A stretch of 10,328 nt of DNA from Allocoleopsis sp036703385 (GTDB taxonomy: Bacteria; Cyanobacteriota; Cyanobacteriia; Cyanobacteriales; Coleofasciculaceae). Below are positions 1 through 6,176 of the stretch, in pieces (within the stretch, counting starts at the first letter, position 1; every line of letters begins with the position of its first letter). The DNA is taken from the NCBI RefSeq assembly GCF_036703385.1, contig NZ_DATNPA010000373.1, forward strand, positions 1-10,328, given 5' to 3'. Both the position numbers and the translations under genes were made by a program. The notes beneath the pieces are model-generated. The model worked only from the letters and a program-made list of their open reading frames with translations, made no database searches and was not told where the DNA came from.

Positions 1-1
1 C

Positions 2-76
2 GCACCCATCCTTATCTTCGGCTGGCTGAGTCAACGGCAATTAGTCCGGGGTCTGACATTTGGGGCCGTGAAATAA
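2..76 (+). CDS. Sugar/polyol ABC transporter permease, C-terminal end (partial)
   Basis: Only the last 24 codons are present and the gene enters from the left edge. The peptide ends in RGLTFGAVK followed by TAA. A C-terminus of the type (V/I)RGLT-GAVK is typical of MalG/SmoG-type inner-membrane permeases of carbohydrate ABC importers (CUT1 family). It lies just upstream of, and in the same direction as, the ATPase gene at 234, as expected for a permease in the same transport operon. By analogy with the downstream dehydrogenase and kinase genes, it is inferred to be the SmoG-like subunit of a polyol importer. The fragment is too short to prove the substrate. Confidence 0.72.
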   Translation, partial: APILIFGWLSQRQLVRGLTFGAVK

Positions 77-100
77 TATGAATTTCCTGAATGTCTGCTA

Positions 101-162
101 CAGATGCTTTTCTTGCTCCTCCCTTACCAAGGGGGGCTGGGGGGGTCGATGTGTAGCATCTG
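101..162. repeat. Inverted-repeat-bounded C/G-rich intergenic repeat
   Basis: The sequence CAGATGC at 101-107 is repeated in inverted form as GCATCTG at 156-162. Between them lies a C-rich then very G-rich block (CCCTTACCAAGGG at 122-134, then long G runs to 145). Blocks of this kind are common dispersed intergenic repeats in filamentous cyanobacteria. It sits inside the transport operon between the permease and ATPase genes, where it could fold as a hairpin in the message and reduce downstream expression. That effect is inference. Confidence 0.5.
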
Positions 163-233
163 AAAAGGAAATTGATATAGCAGTTAATGACAGCTAGTTA
201 ATCTTTTCTTAAATGCATTGATAGGAGCATTTC

Positions 234-1388
234 ATGTCAACAGTTGTTTTAAGAGATATCCATAAAAGGTATACCGACACTGAGATCATCAAAGGTGTCG
301 ATTTGGACATCAACGATCGCGAGTTTGTAGTTTTCGTCGGCCCATCTGGTTGTGGGAAATCAACCTTACTCCGCATGATTGCCGGACTAGAAGAAATCTC
401 CTCTGGCGATCTATTAATTGATGGAGAGAGAGTCAATGATGTCCCGCCAGATAAACGCGGCTTGGCAATGGTGTTTCAAACCTACGCCCTGTATCCTCAC
501 ATGACAGTAGCGGAGAATATGGCCTTTAGCCTCCGCCTTGCAGGTGTGCCAAAAGCCCAACGGTTTGAACGGGCGCGAGAGGTTGGTCGCGTCCTGCAAC
601 TAGAGCCACTCTTGAATCGAAAGCCCAAAGAACTCTCGGGAGGACAGCGTCAGCGGGTGGCAATTGGTCGTGCTCTGGTGCGTAATCCCAAAGTGTTTTT
701 GTTTGATGAACCGCTGTCAAACTTGGATGCTGCCTTGCGCGTACAGATGCGGCTAGAACTCGCTAGCTTACACGACAGTCTGCAAGCCACCATGATTTAC
801 GTGACGCACGATCAGGTTGAGGCAATGACACTTGCCGACAAAATTGTCGTGTTGCAGGGCGGCATTGTGGAACAAGTGGGTTCCCCCCTGGAACTGTACC
901 ACCATCCCCGCAATCTATTCGTTGCCGGATTTATCGGTTCACCTAAAATGAACTTCCTGTCGGTTACGGTGTCCGCCGTGAATGACTCTGGTACAACAGT
1001 CAAGCTTCCCGGTGACGCCAGCGTGACGATTCCCGTTAAGCCCGGAAGTTTGTCAGTTGGGGACAGAGCAACCTTAGGCATTCGACCCGAACACCTAAGA
1101 CTCGATCCAAATCATCCAACATTGCCTGGTGAAGTAATGGTTGTGGAACGACTGGGTGGAGAAACGTTTCTCTACGTCAAGATTGCCGATGGCGAGACTC
1201 TAATCGTGCAAACCGATGGAGACAATCCCAGCCGGATGCACGATCGCGCGCTCATCCACATTAATGGCGATCTTTGCCATTTGTTCAATCTATACGGTGA
1301 ATCCATTCCCAAAGCTCGTCGTCACCACCTAATGCATGAATCTCATGAACAGCAATATCAGCACAGAATCAGCCATCAAGCTGAATGA
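234..1388 (+). CDS. smoK: Carbohydrate (polyol) ABC transporter ATP-binding protein, SmoK/UgpC/MalK type
   Basis: This is the cytoplasmic ATPase that powers a binding-protein-dependent sugar or polyol importer. The nucleotide-binding domain fills residues 1 to about 235: Walker A GPSGCGKST (36-44), Q-loop Q82, signature LSGGQ (134-138), Walker B VFLFDEP with D158/E159, D-loop SNLD and switch histidine H192 in YVTHDQ. Residues from about 240 to 360 form the C-terminal OB/TOBE region typical of MalK relatives, including GIRPEHL. The ATG follows TAGGAG (222-227) by 6 nt. The family usually ends near residue 360; here about 25 extra residues follow, rich in His and Gln (HHLMHESHEQQYQHRISHQ), and this tail overlaps the next gene by 53 bp. 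The family is certain. The polyol substrate and the smoK name come only from context, and ugpC, malK or msmX would be equally acceptable labels. Confidence 0.93.
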   Translation: MSTVVLRDIHKRYTDTEIIKGVDLDINDREFVVFVGPSGCGKSTLLRMIAGLEEISSGDLLIDGERVNDVPPDKRGLAMVFQTYALYPHMTVAENMAFSLRLAGVPKAQRFERAREVGRVLQLEPLLNRKPKELSGGQRQRVAIGRALVRNPKVFLFDEPLSNLDAALRVQMRLELASLHDSLQATMIYVTHDQVEAMTLADKIVVLQGGIVEQVGSPLELYHHPRNLFVAGFIGSPKMNFLSVTVSAVNDSGTTVKLPGDASVTIPVKPGSLSVGDRATLGIRPEHLRLDPNHPTLPGEVMVVERLGGETFLYVKIADGETLIVQTDGDNPSRMHDRALIHINGDLCHLFNLYGESIPKARRHHLMHESHEQQYQHRISHQAE

Positions 1389-2844
1389 AGCATCCTTGTC
1401 TCGGTTGCCTGAAAATGTTCGCGTACCCAAATACGATCGCCATCAAATCACCAACGGAATTGTGCATATTGGGGTTGGTGGATTCCATCGAGCGCATCAG
1501 GCGTTATATCTCGATAATTACTTTCATCAAAAACCTGGCAGCGACTGGGGAATCTGCGGGGTTGGATTGCTGGAGTTCGACAAACGGATGCGCGATGCAC
1601 TTCAATCCCAGGATTGTTTATATACCTTGGTTGAACGTTCACCAGAAGGCGATTCGGCACGCATCATTGGCGCAATTACTCAATATCTGTTTGCACCTGA
1701 TAATCGGCAAGCCGTGATTGATGCTATGGCAGACCCCAAATGCCGCATCGTCACCCTAACGATTACGGAAGGGGGCTACTACTATGTTGAAGGTAGCGGT
1801 GAATTCGATGTCAATCACCCGACCATTCAGTACGATTTGCAACATCCTAATGAGCCGATCGGAGTGTATGGCTTTTTAACAGCAGCACTCGATCAGCGTC
1901 GTCAACAGGGATTGGCACCCTTTACCGTGCTATCCTGCGACAACTTGCAAGGCAACGGCAACATTGCACAAAAAATGTTAACGGCATTTGCCCAGCTACG
2001 CGATCCAGAGTTGGGACATTGGATTGCTGAAAACGTTGCCTTTCCCAACTGCATGGTCGATCGCATTACTCCCGCCACAACTCCATCAGATATAGAAATG
2101 GTGGTTGAACAGTTCGGGATTGAAGATGCTTGGCCGGTTGTAGCAGAGCCATTTTTACAGTGGGTAGTCGAAGATAATTTCAGTGCAGGTAGACCGGATT
2201 GGGAAAGCGTTGGTGTTCAGATGACCAACGATGTTCATCCCTACGAGATGATGAAAATCCGGCTGCTTAATGCCAGCCATCTACTAATTGGTTATCTCGG
2301 CTCTTTAGCAGGCTATACCTATGTCCATGAAGTTATGGCCGATCCATTGATTCGGGAAGCCGTTGAACAGTTGATGGAAGAAGTAACGCCCACGCTTCAG
2401 CCTGTTCCGGGAATTGATTTGGACGATTACAAAAAAACTTTAATTGAACGATTTGCCAATCCTAAAATTCGCGACCAACTTCCGCGTCTGTGCCTCAATA
2501 GCTCAGCTAAAATACCAAAATTTGTGCTGGGTTCACTGCGCGACGCACTGCGACAGGAAGATGCGATCGACTACTTGAGCTTAACGATTGCTGCCTGGTT
2601 CCGTTACCTCAATGGAAAGGATGACCAAGGCAATCCCATCCCTATTGATGACCCAATGACAGATATCTTGACTCAACGAGCTCGCGAAGGCGGCTCCGAT
2701 CCCAAACCCTTGCTTAGCCTATCCGAGATTTTTGGAGACTTGGCGCAGTCGTCGCGTTTCGTCGAGGCAGTTACTGCCAAGTTGCACAGCTTGTATGAGT
2801 TGGGTGCCAAAGGAACGCTAGCCCGAGCAACACAGGTGCACTAA
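1336..2844 (+). CDS. mtlK: Mannitol dehydrogenase family polyol 2-dehydrogenase
   Basis: A long-chain, zinc-independent NAD-dependent polyol dehydrogenase that would oxidise mannitol to fructose and/or D-arabinitol to D-xylulose in the cytoplasm. Its 502 residues fit the family (about 490). The nucleotide-binding segment GIVHIGVGGFHRAHQ lies at 41-55, followed by TITEGGYY (142-149) and SCDNLQGNG (200-208). The catalytic set known from Pseudomonas fluorescens mannitol 2-dehydrogenase (Asn191, Lys295, Asn300, His303) is matched with a constant offset of 12 by N203, K307, N312 and H315. The start is uncertain: ATGs at 1336 and 1345 both lie inside the upstream ATPase gene and neither has a clear Shine-Dalgarno sequence, suggesting translational coupling. 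Conserved similarity begins only around LNEASLSRLP (residue 16). A xylulokinase gene follows 36 bp later, which favours use of arabinitol as well as mannitol. Confidence 0.9.
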   Translation: MNLMNSNISTESAIKLNEASLSRLPENVRVPKYDRHQITNGIVHIGVGGFHRAHQALYLDNYFHQKPGSDWGICGVGLLEFDKRMRDALQSQDCLYTLVERSPEGDSARIIGAITQYLFAPDNRQAVIDAMADPKCRIVTLTITEGGYYYVEGSGEFDVNHPTIQYDLQHPNEPIGVYGFLTAALDQRRQQGLAPFTVLSCDNLQGNGNIAQKMLTAFAQLRDPELGHWIAENVAFPNCMVDRITPATTPSDIEMVVEQFGIEDAWPVVAEPFLQWVVEDNFSAGRPDWESVGVQMTNDVHPYEMMKIRLLNASHLLIGYLGSLAGYTYVHEVMADPLIREAVEQLMEEVTPTLQPVPGIDLDDYKKTLIERFANPKIRDQLPRLCLNSSAKIPKFVLGSLRDALRQEDAIDYLSLTIAAWFRYLNGKDDQGNPIPIDDPMTDILTQRAREGGSDPKPLLSLSEIFGDLAQSSRFVEAVTAKLHSLYELGAKGTLARATQVH

Positions 2845-2870
2845 TGGAATCATCAAATTAGTATCAGGAT

Positions 2871-2877
2871 AGGAGGG
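2871..2877 (+). promoter_or_regulatory. Strong Shine-Dalgarno for the TTG-started xylulokinase
   Basis: AGGAGGG lies 3 nt before the TTG at 2881 (4 nt if counted from AGGAGG). It decides the start: the reading TTG-GCT-GAC gives MADVVIGLDLGTGG, exactly where FGGY kinases begin, and there is no nearby ATG in frame. Confidence 0.75.
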
Positions 2878-2880
2878 CGA

Positions 2881-4368
2881 TTGGCTGACGTAGTAATTGG
2901 TTTAGATCTGGGCACAGGGGGAGTGCGGATGATCGCAGTTGACCTGCAAGGGAAAATTATTGCTCAAACGACGAGAAGCTATCCCCTGTTAACCCCACAG
3001 TCCGGTTGGACAGAGCAAAACCCATTGGATTGGGTTGAAGCCAGTCTAGAGGCTCTATCCAATGTTACTCAACAGCTAGATGGACACAGAGCAATCGCCC
3101 TCGGTTTGTCTGGACAAATGCATGGGATGGTTCCACTTGATGCAGAAGGCAGAGTCATCAGAGCAGCAATTTTGTGGAACGACCAGCGCACGGGTAAAGC
3201 TGTTGAAGAGATTGAAGTTACTATCTCCCGTCAAGAGTTGATTCAGCGCACTGGAAATCCTGCGATTACAGGGTTTCAGCTTCCAAAGTTAGTATGGTTG
3301 CGGACTGAAGAACCGCAAGCCTATGCTCTGCTCCGACATAGCCTGTTACCAAAAGATTATCTCGGATACGTACTGACGGGCGAACGGGTGACAGAGCCGT
3401 CTGATGCGTCTGGTGTGGGGTGTTTGAACCTGGCGAGTCGGCAATGGGATACGGATATTCTTAATGCCCTCAATATTAGTCCAGCGTTGTTCCCCACTGT
3501 GGTTGAGTCTACTGCGATCGCGGGACGGCTGCGATCGGACATCGCTGCCCGTGTAGGACTTCCGGCGGGATTACCTATAGTCGCCGGAGGAGGCGATAAT
3601 GCAGCAGCAGCAGTCGGGTTGGGCATTTCATCGAGTAATCTCAATCGAGGGAGTCTGAGTATCGGCACATCAGGTGTAATCTTTGCACCATACGATCGTC
3701 CAATTCCCGATCCACAAGGTCGGGTGCATTTGTTCTGCCATGTGGATGGTGGATATCATTTACTAGGTGTGACGTTGGCGGCAGGAGGTTCTTTGCGTTG
3801 GTATCGAGACACCTTTGCACCGCAAATTGCCTACACCGATTTGATGGACATGGCAGAAACTTCACTTCCCGGTGCGCGTGGTATTCTATTTCTGCCCCAC
3901 CTATCAGGAGAACGCAGTCCGCACCTCGATCCAGATACTCGCGGTGCTTGGGTTAATTTGTCATTGGCTCATACGCAGGCGGATCTAATTCGTGCTGTAC
4001 TAGAGGGTGTGGCCTTCAGCCTGCGAGCAGCGTTGGAAGCAATCGGCGAGCTCACTCCCGTTCATCAACTCTTGGCAACAGGTGGAGGGGCGCGATCGAA
4101 CATCTGGTTACGAATTTTGGCAGATGTTTTGCAAACCGAACTCATCGCTCCCAAAGCTGAAGAAGGAGCCGCTTATGGAGCAGCAATCCTGGCAATGGTA
4201 GGGGTTGGTGCATACCCCAATTTGGAAGCTGCATTTAAGACACTGCCCCAAGGCAGTAATACAGTACAACCACAAGCTAATCCTCTATACGAAGAAGCGT
4301 TCAAGCGATACAAGTTACTGTACGAAGCGCTAAAAGCTGTTCGTTGGAGGAAGGCGGAAAGACATTGA
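2881..4368 (+). CDS. xylB: Xylulokinase (FGGY carbohydrate kinase)
   Basis: An ATP-dependent kinase that phosphorylates D-xylulose to xylulose 5-phosphate, feeding the pentose phosphate pathway. Its 495 residues match the family length (about 485-500). The N-terminal FGGY domain shows the phosphate-binding start GLDLGTGG (7-14, with D9), the xylulokinase-type GLSGQMHGMV (75-84) and ILWNDQRTG (97-105). The C-terminal domain shows VAGGGDNAAAAVGLG (234-248), where D239 corresponds to catalytic Asp233 of E. coli XylB, then SIGTSGVIFA and the adenosine-binding LATGGGARSNIWLRI. QMHGM is characteristic of xylulokinase rather than glycerol or ribulose kinases. Translation starts at TTG behind a strong ribosome site. 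It is the last gene of the polyol operon and completes a dehydrogenase-kinase pair for arabinitol-type pentitols. Confidence 0.92.
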   Translation: MADVVIGLDLGTGGVRMIAVDLQGKIIAQTTRSYPLLTPQSGWTEQNPLDWVEASLEALSNVTQQLDGHRAIALGLSGQMHGMVPLDAEGRVIRAAILWNDQRTGKAVEEIEVTISRQELIQRTGNPAITGFQLPKLVWLRTEEPQAYALLRHSLLPKDYLGYVLTGERVTEPSDASGVGCLNLASRQWDTDILNALNISPALFPTVVESTAIAGRLRSDIAARVGLPAGLPIVAGGGDNAAAAVGLGISSSNLNRGSLSIGTSGVIFAPYDRPIPDPQGRVHLFCHVDGGYHLLGVTLAAGGSLRWYRDTFAPQIAYTDLMDMAETSLPGARGILFLPHLSGERSPHLDPDTRGAWVNLSLAHTQADLIRAVLEGVAFSLRAALEAIGELTPVHQLLATGGGARSNIWLRILADVLQTELIAPKAEEGAAYGAAILAMVGVGAYPNLEAAFKTLPQGSNTVQPQANPLYEEAFKRYKLLYEALKAVRWRKAERH

Positions 4369-4380
4369 TGAATGAAAGAA

Positions 4381-4414
4381 GGTAATGGGTAATGAGAACT
4401 CCCAACCAATTACC
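4381..4414. repeat. GGTAATG heptamer repeat and inverted partner downstream of xylB
   Basis: GGTAATGGGTAATGAG at 4381-4396 is followed by CCAATTACCAATTA at 4405-4418, so GGTAAT (4381) can pair with ATTACC (4409). The same heptamer in opposite orientation flanks the right end of the mosaic (6110-6127). It may act as the 3' boundary of the xylB message; there is no T-tract. Confidence 0.45.
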
Positions 4415-4417
4415 AAT

Positions 4418-4442
4418 TATAGCAACCGCCAAGGCGGTTAAG
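4418..4442 (+). repeat. Left terminal inverted repeat of the IS630-like element
   Basis: The sequence begins TATAGCAACCGCCAAGG and ends CGGTTAAG. It contains an internal palindrome, AACCGCC-AA-GGCGGTT, that could also act as a transcription stop for the converging genes. It is an exact inverted copy of 6083-6107, and the transposase stop codon (4438-4440) lies in it. Confidence 0.75.
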
Positions 4443-5022
4443 TCGCTGTGCGAAGCACGGCTTCCATTGCATCCCTCAGACAGTTGAATTGAGTTAATTG
4501 CTTACGAATTCGACTCTTTAACCATGACCAGCATTGCTCAATTTTATTCAGATCGGGTGAATACGATGGCAAGTATTTTAACTGACAACCTGCTGCTTCA
4601 ATTAATTCAATAATACGCCCACCTTTATGAAATGTAGCATTATCGGCAATAACTATTTGTCCAGGTTTTAGTGATGGTATTAAACAATTTTCTAGCCAAA
4701 TTTCAAATACAGTTCTGTTACAAGCACCCTCAATAGTAAAAGGAGCGATTATCTGACCATTACAATAGCCAGCAATCATATTAATTCTTCCTTGTCGTTT
4801 CCCGCTTTTTAGAGCATTAAATCGTTTCCCCCTTTTATTCCAACCATAGCCATAATCTTCTCTGTTATCCATTCCTGCTTCATCTATATAGACTCTTTCT
4901 TATGGTCTATACGTCGCTATCTCTTCTTTAAATTTCAGTCGTTTAACTTCATCTCGCTCTCGATAACCATAAGTTTTTTTTTACGACTAAACCCAATTTT
5001 ATTAGAATGAAATTGCTCAACT
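4438..5022 (-). pseudogene. IS630-family transposase, 3' part, truncated and with a nonsense codon
   Basis: The reverse strand encodes the DDE catalytic domain of an IS630-type transposase: YIDEAGMDNREDYGYGW (first Asp), then VIADNATFH (second Asp) and YSPDLNKIEQCWSWLK (Glu). Three defects show it is dead. First, an in-frame TAA at 4900-4902 sits just before VYIDEAG. Second, only about 15 residues of the upstream ORF remain (EQFHSNKIGFSRKKK), after which the sequence turns into the antisense of a response-regulator fragment. Third, the ATG at 4872 would give a 144-residue protein lacking the first catalytic Asp. The two frames meet at a run of nine A residues (4982 to 4974 on the minus strand) and need a -1 shift, a normal arrangement in split IS630 elements, so that shift alone is not decay. 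Confidence 0.88.
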
Positions 5023-5160
5023 GTTACAGCGACAGATGGTCAGACAGGTCTAGAAAAAGCCAGAAGTCTTATCCCTGACTTAATTGCTGGTTATACTGAA
5101 AGGCATGGCGTTCAGTCATCTGGTTTATCGCAGCAATGTAAAGGGAAAGCAACACCATGA
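5011..5160 (+). pseudogene. Response-regulator receiver-domain fragment
   Basis: The frame ending at TGA 5158-5160 reads VTATDGQTGLEKARSLIPDL (from 5023), the alpha2-beta3 portion of a two-component receiver domain (pattern A-DG--GL--A----PDLI). The phospho-acceptor Asp segment that should follow (ISD-MMP) is missing; the frame instead continues with an unrelated tail, AGYTERHGVQ to GKATP. The 5' end is cut at the junction with the transposase sequence near 5010-5022, and no start codon is in frame. The stop overlaps the start of the next gene as ATGA, so the two were probably in one operon. It appears to be a both-sides truncated or internally deleted relic. The receiver identity rests on about 20 residues. 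Confidence 0.55.
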
Positions 5161-5594
5161 TGTTGAGTATAGGATATACTGAGATTCAAGCTGAAATTGA
5201 GTCTGGTTTAAAAGAAATAATGGCTTCGCAGGGTGCGCTCGTTGTGGCACTGGGAAATTGGAAAACTGGGCAGTGCATTTGCCAAGAAGGTATTGATAGT
5301 CCTCTGTTCCCCAATAGCAAAATTAGCATGGCGGTAACAGGCAACGCTAAAGTCATCCAAGCCAAGATGGAGGTTGCCAAGGCGCTCCAGTTTTCAGATA
5401 AAATTGATCAGATATTAATTGCACTCTCATCGCAGTGGCACTTAATGAATATTCTCTCGGCAGAAGACTATTTTATTTATTTAGCTCTAGATCGAAAATC
5501 TTCCAACATTGCAGATGGTACGTTAAAAATGATGAAGGTTGACAGGAAACTATCGCCACTACTCAATTCATACTTGCCGCTTCCTAGTTTTTAG
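5157..5594 (+). CDS. Roadblock/LC7-domain-like protein
   Basis: A complete 145-residue protein without signal peptide or membrane segment. The pattern matches the small alpha/beta Roadblock/LC7 fold. It has an N-terminal helix (IQAEIESGLKEIMASQGALV), a strand-turn-strand (VVALGNWKTGQCI), a helix containing GNAKVIQAKMEVAKALQ (62-78) and then the diagnostic end DQILIALSSQWHLMNILS-YFIYLALDRKSSNIA. Bacterial members such as MglB bind small GTPases or assist signalling complexes as dimers. The start is one of two adjacent ATGs (5157, 5160), with AAGGGA at 5141-5146. The first ATG overlaps the stop of the response-regulator fragment, suggesting a former signalling operon. The assignment is by pattern only, and the partner is unknown. 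It is apparently intact although flanked by mobile-element debris on both sides. Confidence 0.62.
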   Translation: MMLSIGYTEIQAEIESGLKEIMASQGALVVALGNWKTGQCICQEGIDSPLFPNSKISMAVTGNAKVIQAKMEVAKALQFSDKIDQILIALSSQWHLMNILSAEDYFIYLALDRKSSNIADGTLKMMKVDRKLSPLLNSYLPLPSF

Positions 5595-5621
5595 ACAATA
5601 AGGGATAGCTACAGGATCTGA

Positions 5622-5640
5622 GGGGGCGACAAGCGCCCCC
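5622..5640 (+). terminator. Perfect G/C hairpin after the Roadblock-like gene
   Basis: GGGGGCG-ACAAG-CGCCCCC makes a perfect 7-bp stem with a 5-nt loop, 28 nt after the stop codon at 5594. There is no T-run behind it, so it is a stable 3' hairpin or a piece of a dispersed repeat rather than a clear intrinsic terminator. Confidence 0.45.
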
Positions 5641-5667
5641 CAGCCATCGATATGTAAAGGTTTGAGC

Positions 5668-5730
5668 AAATTGTGCTATCTCACCAACACAGGCTTGTAT
5701 ACGCTCTTGTTCTTCGGGGGTCATCGTCAT
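5668..5730 (-). pseudogene. Possible 5' remnant of a second transposase
   Basis: From the ATG at 5728-5730 the minus strand reads MTMTPEEQERIQACVGEIAQ, which resembles the start of a cyanobacterial transposase family (ISKra4-like, from memory) beginning MTPEEQ-RI. The resemblance ends after about 20 residues, and the frame stops at 5584 after an unrelated tail. About 160 bp upstream, at 5871-5894, is a sequence whose reverse complement is GGGGTGCATCCCAATTTTGC, which could be the terminal repeat of the same element. No more of the gene is present. The family name is tentative. Confidence 0.3.
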
Positions 5731-6009
5731 TACTCTCAGAAGGAAGATACTGTCTTATTTTGCCCAATTCCAGGCTAGTTTTGCTATCGGGTAGGACAAC
5801 TGCGCCAACAGACGATTTAATATATGATTATCATTCTCTACCCGAGCCATAAGCGATCACATACCGCTATTTTTGCAAAATTGGGATGCACCCCTGTTAC
5901 ATCCTTTTGATGTGATTACTGTGCCTAGCTTCGTGTATGACACGGAGTTAATGATTTTGACATTGAGTTTTAGCACACACTATCTGTAGCGTGCTTGCGT
6001 AAGTCCTGA

Positions 6010-6027
6010 ACTATATGGTTTGGGCAT
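6010..6027 (-). pseudogene. Possible 5' start of the IS630 transposase (MPKPYS)
   Basis: On the minus strand, ATG at 6027 opens MPKPYS, which looks like the usual beginning of IS630-type orfA proteins (MPKPYS-DLR). It is 56 bp inside the right inverted repeat and in the same orientation as the transposase half at 4438-5022. The frame then continues SGLTQARYR and stops, so the gene is interrupted within or just after these codons. The call rests on six residues plus position. Confidence 0.4.
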
Positions 6028-6034
6028 AGGTTTC

Positions 6035-6053
6035 GCTCCGGCGATGCCGGAGC
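6035..6053. repeat. Perfect palindrome near the right end of the IS630-like element
   Basis: GCTCCGGC-GAT-GCCGGAGC is a perfect 8-bp stem with a 3-nt loop. It lies between the right inverted repeat and the putative transposase start codon, so it may be part of the element's leader or a separate dispersed palindrome. Confidence 0.5.
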
Positions 6054-6082
6054 TATAATCAAGGTCTACTTTCAGTTTATGC

Positions 6083-6107
6083 CTTAACCGCCTTGGCGGT
6101 TGCTATA
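6083..6107 (-). repeat. Right terminal inverted repeat of the IS630-like element
   Basis: This is the exact reverse complement of 4418-4442 over all 25 bases; identity ends on both sides. It contains the palindrome AACCGCC-TT-GGCGGTT. Immediately outside it lie AATTACC/CATTACC heptamers like those outside the left copy. Confidence 0.75.
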
Positions 6108-6109
6108 CC

Positions 6110-6127
6110 AATTACCCATTACCCATT
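6110..6127. repeat. Tandem heptamer (AATTACC/CATTACC) array
   Basis: AATTACC-CATTACC-CATTA is a short tandem heptamer array of the kind known as STRR in heterocystous cyanobacteria. Its reverse complement, GGTAATG-GGTAATT, is also found beside the left end of the mosaic at 4381. Confidence 0.55.
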
Positions 6128-6176
6128 AGCAGTTATAGATGAGGATTTGCTATGATTCCTGAGCGGATCAATCGGC

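Larger units (their letters stand above)
4418..6107 (-). mobile_element. Disrupted IS630-family element bounded by 25-bp inverted repeats
   Basis: Two sequences identical over 25 bp in inverted orientation (4418-4442 and 6083-6107) bound 1690 bp. The IS630-type transposase 3' half abuts the left repeat, its stop codon lying inside it, and a possible transposase start (MPKPYS) lies near the right repeat. A normal element of this family is about 1.1-1.2 kb and inserts at TA; both repeats begin with TATA at the outer edge. Here about 600 bp on the left and about 100 bp on the right look like the IS, leaving roughly 350-450 bp of the transposase 5' part missing. About 1 kb of unrelated DNA occupies its place. 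The inverted repeats and the transposase half are seen directly; reading the whole as one interrupted element is inference. Confidence 0.6.

Noticed and set aside
1385..1717. A 110-codon plus-strand ORF inside the dehydrogenase gene
   Set aside because: It is out of frame with the clearly conserved mannitol dehydrogenase reading, which covers the same bases.
4438..4872. A complete 144-residue transposase starting at the ATG at 4872
   Set aside because: The recognisable protein continues upstream (YIDEAG with the first catalytic Asp) beyond this ATG and is separated by a TAA; the short reading would lack a catalytic residue.
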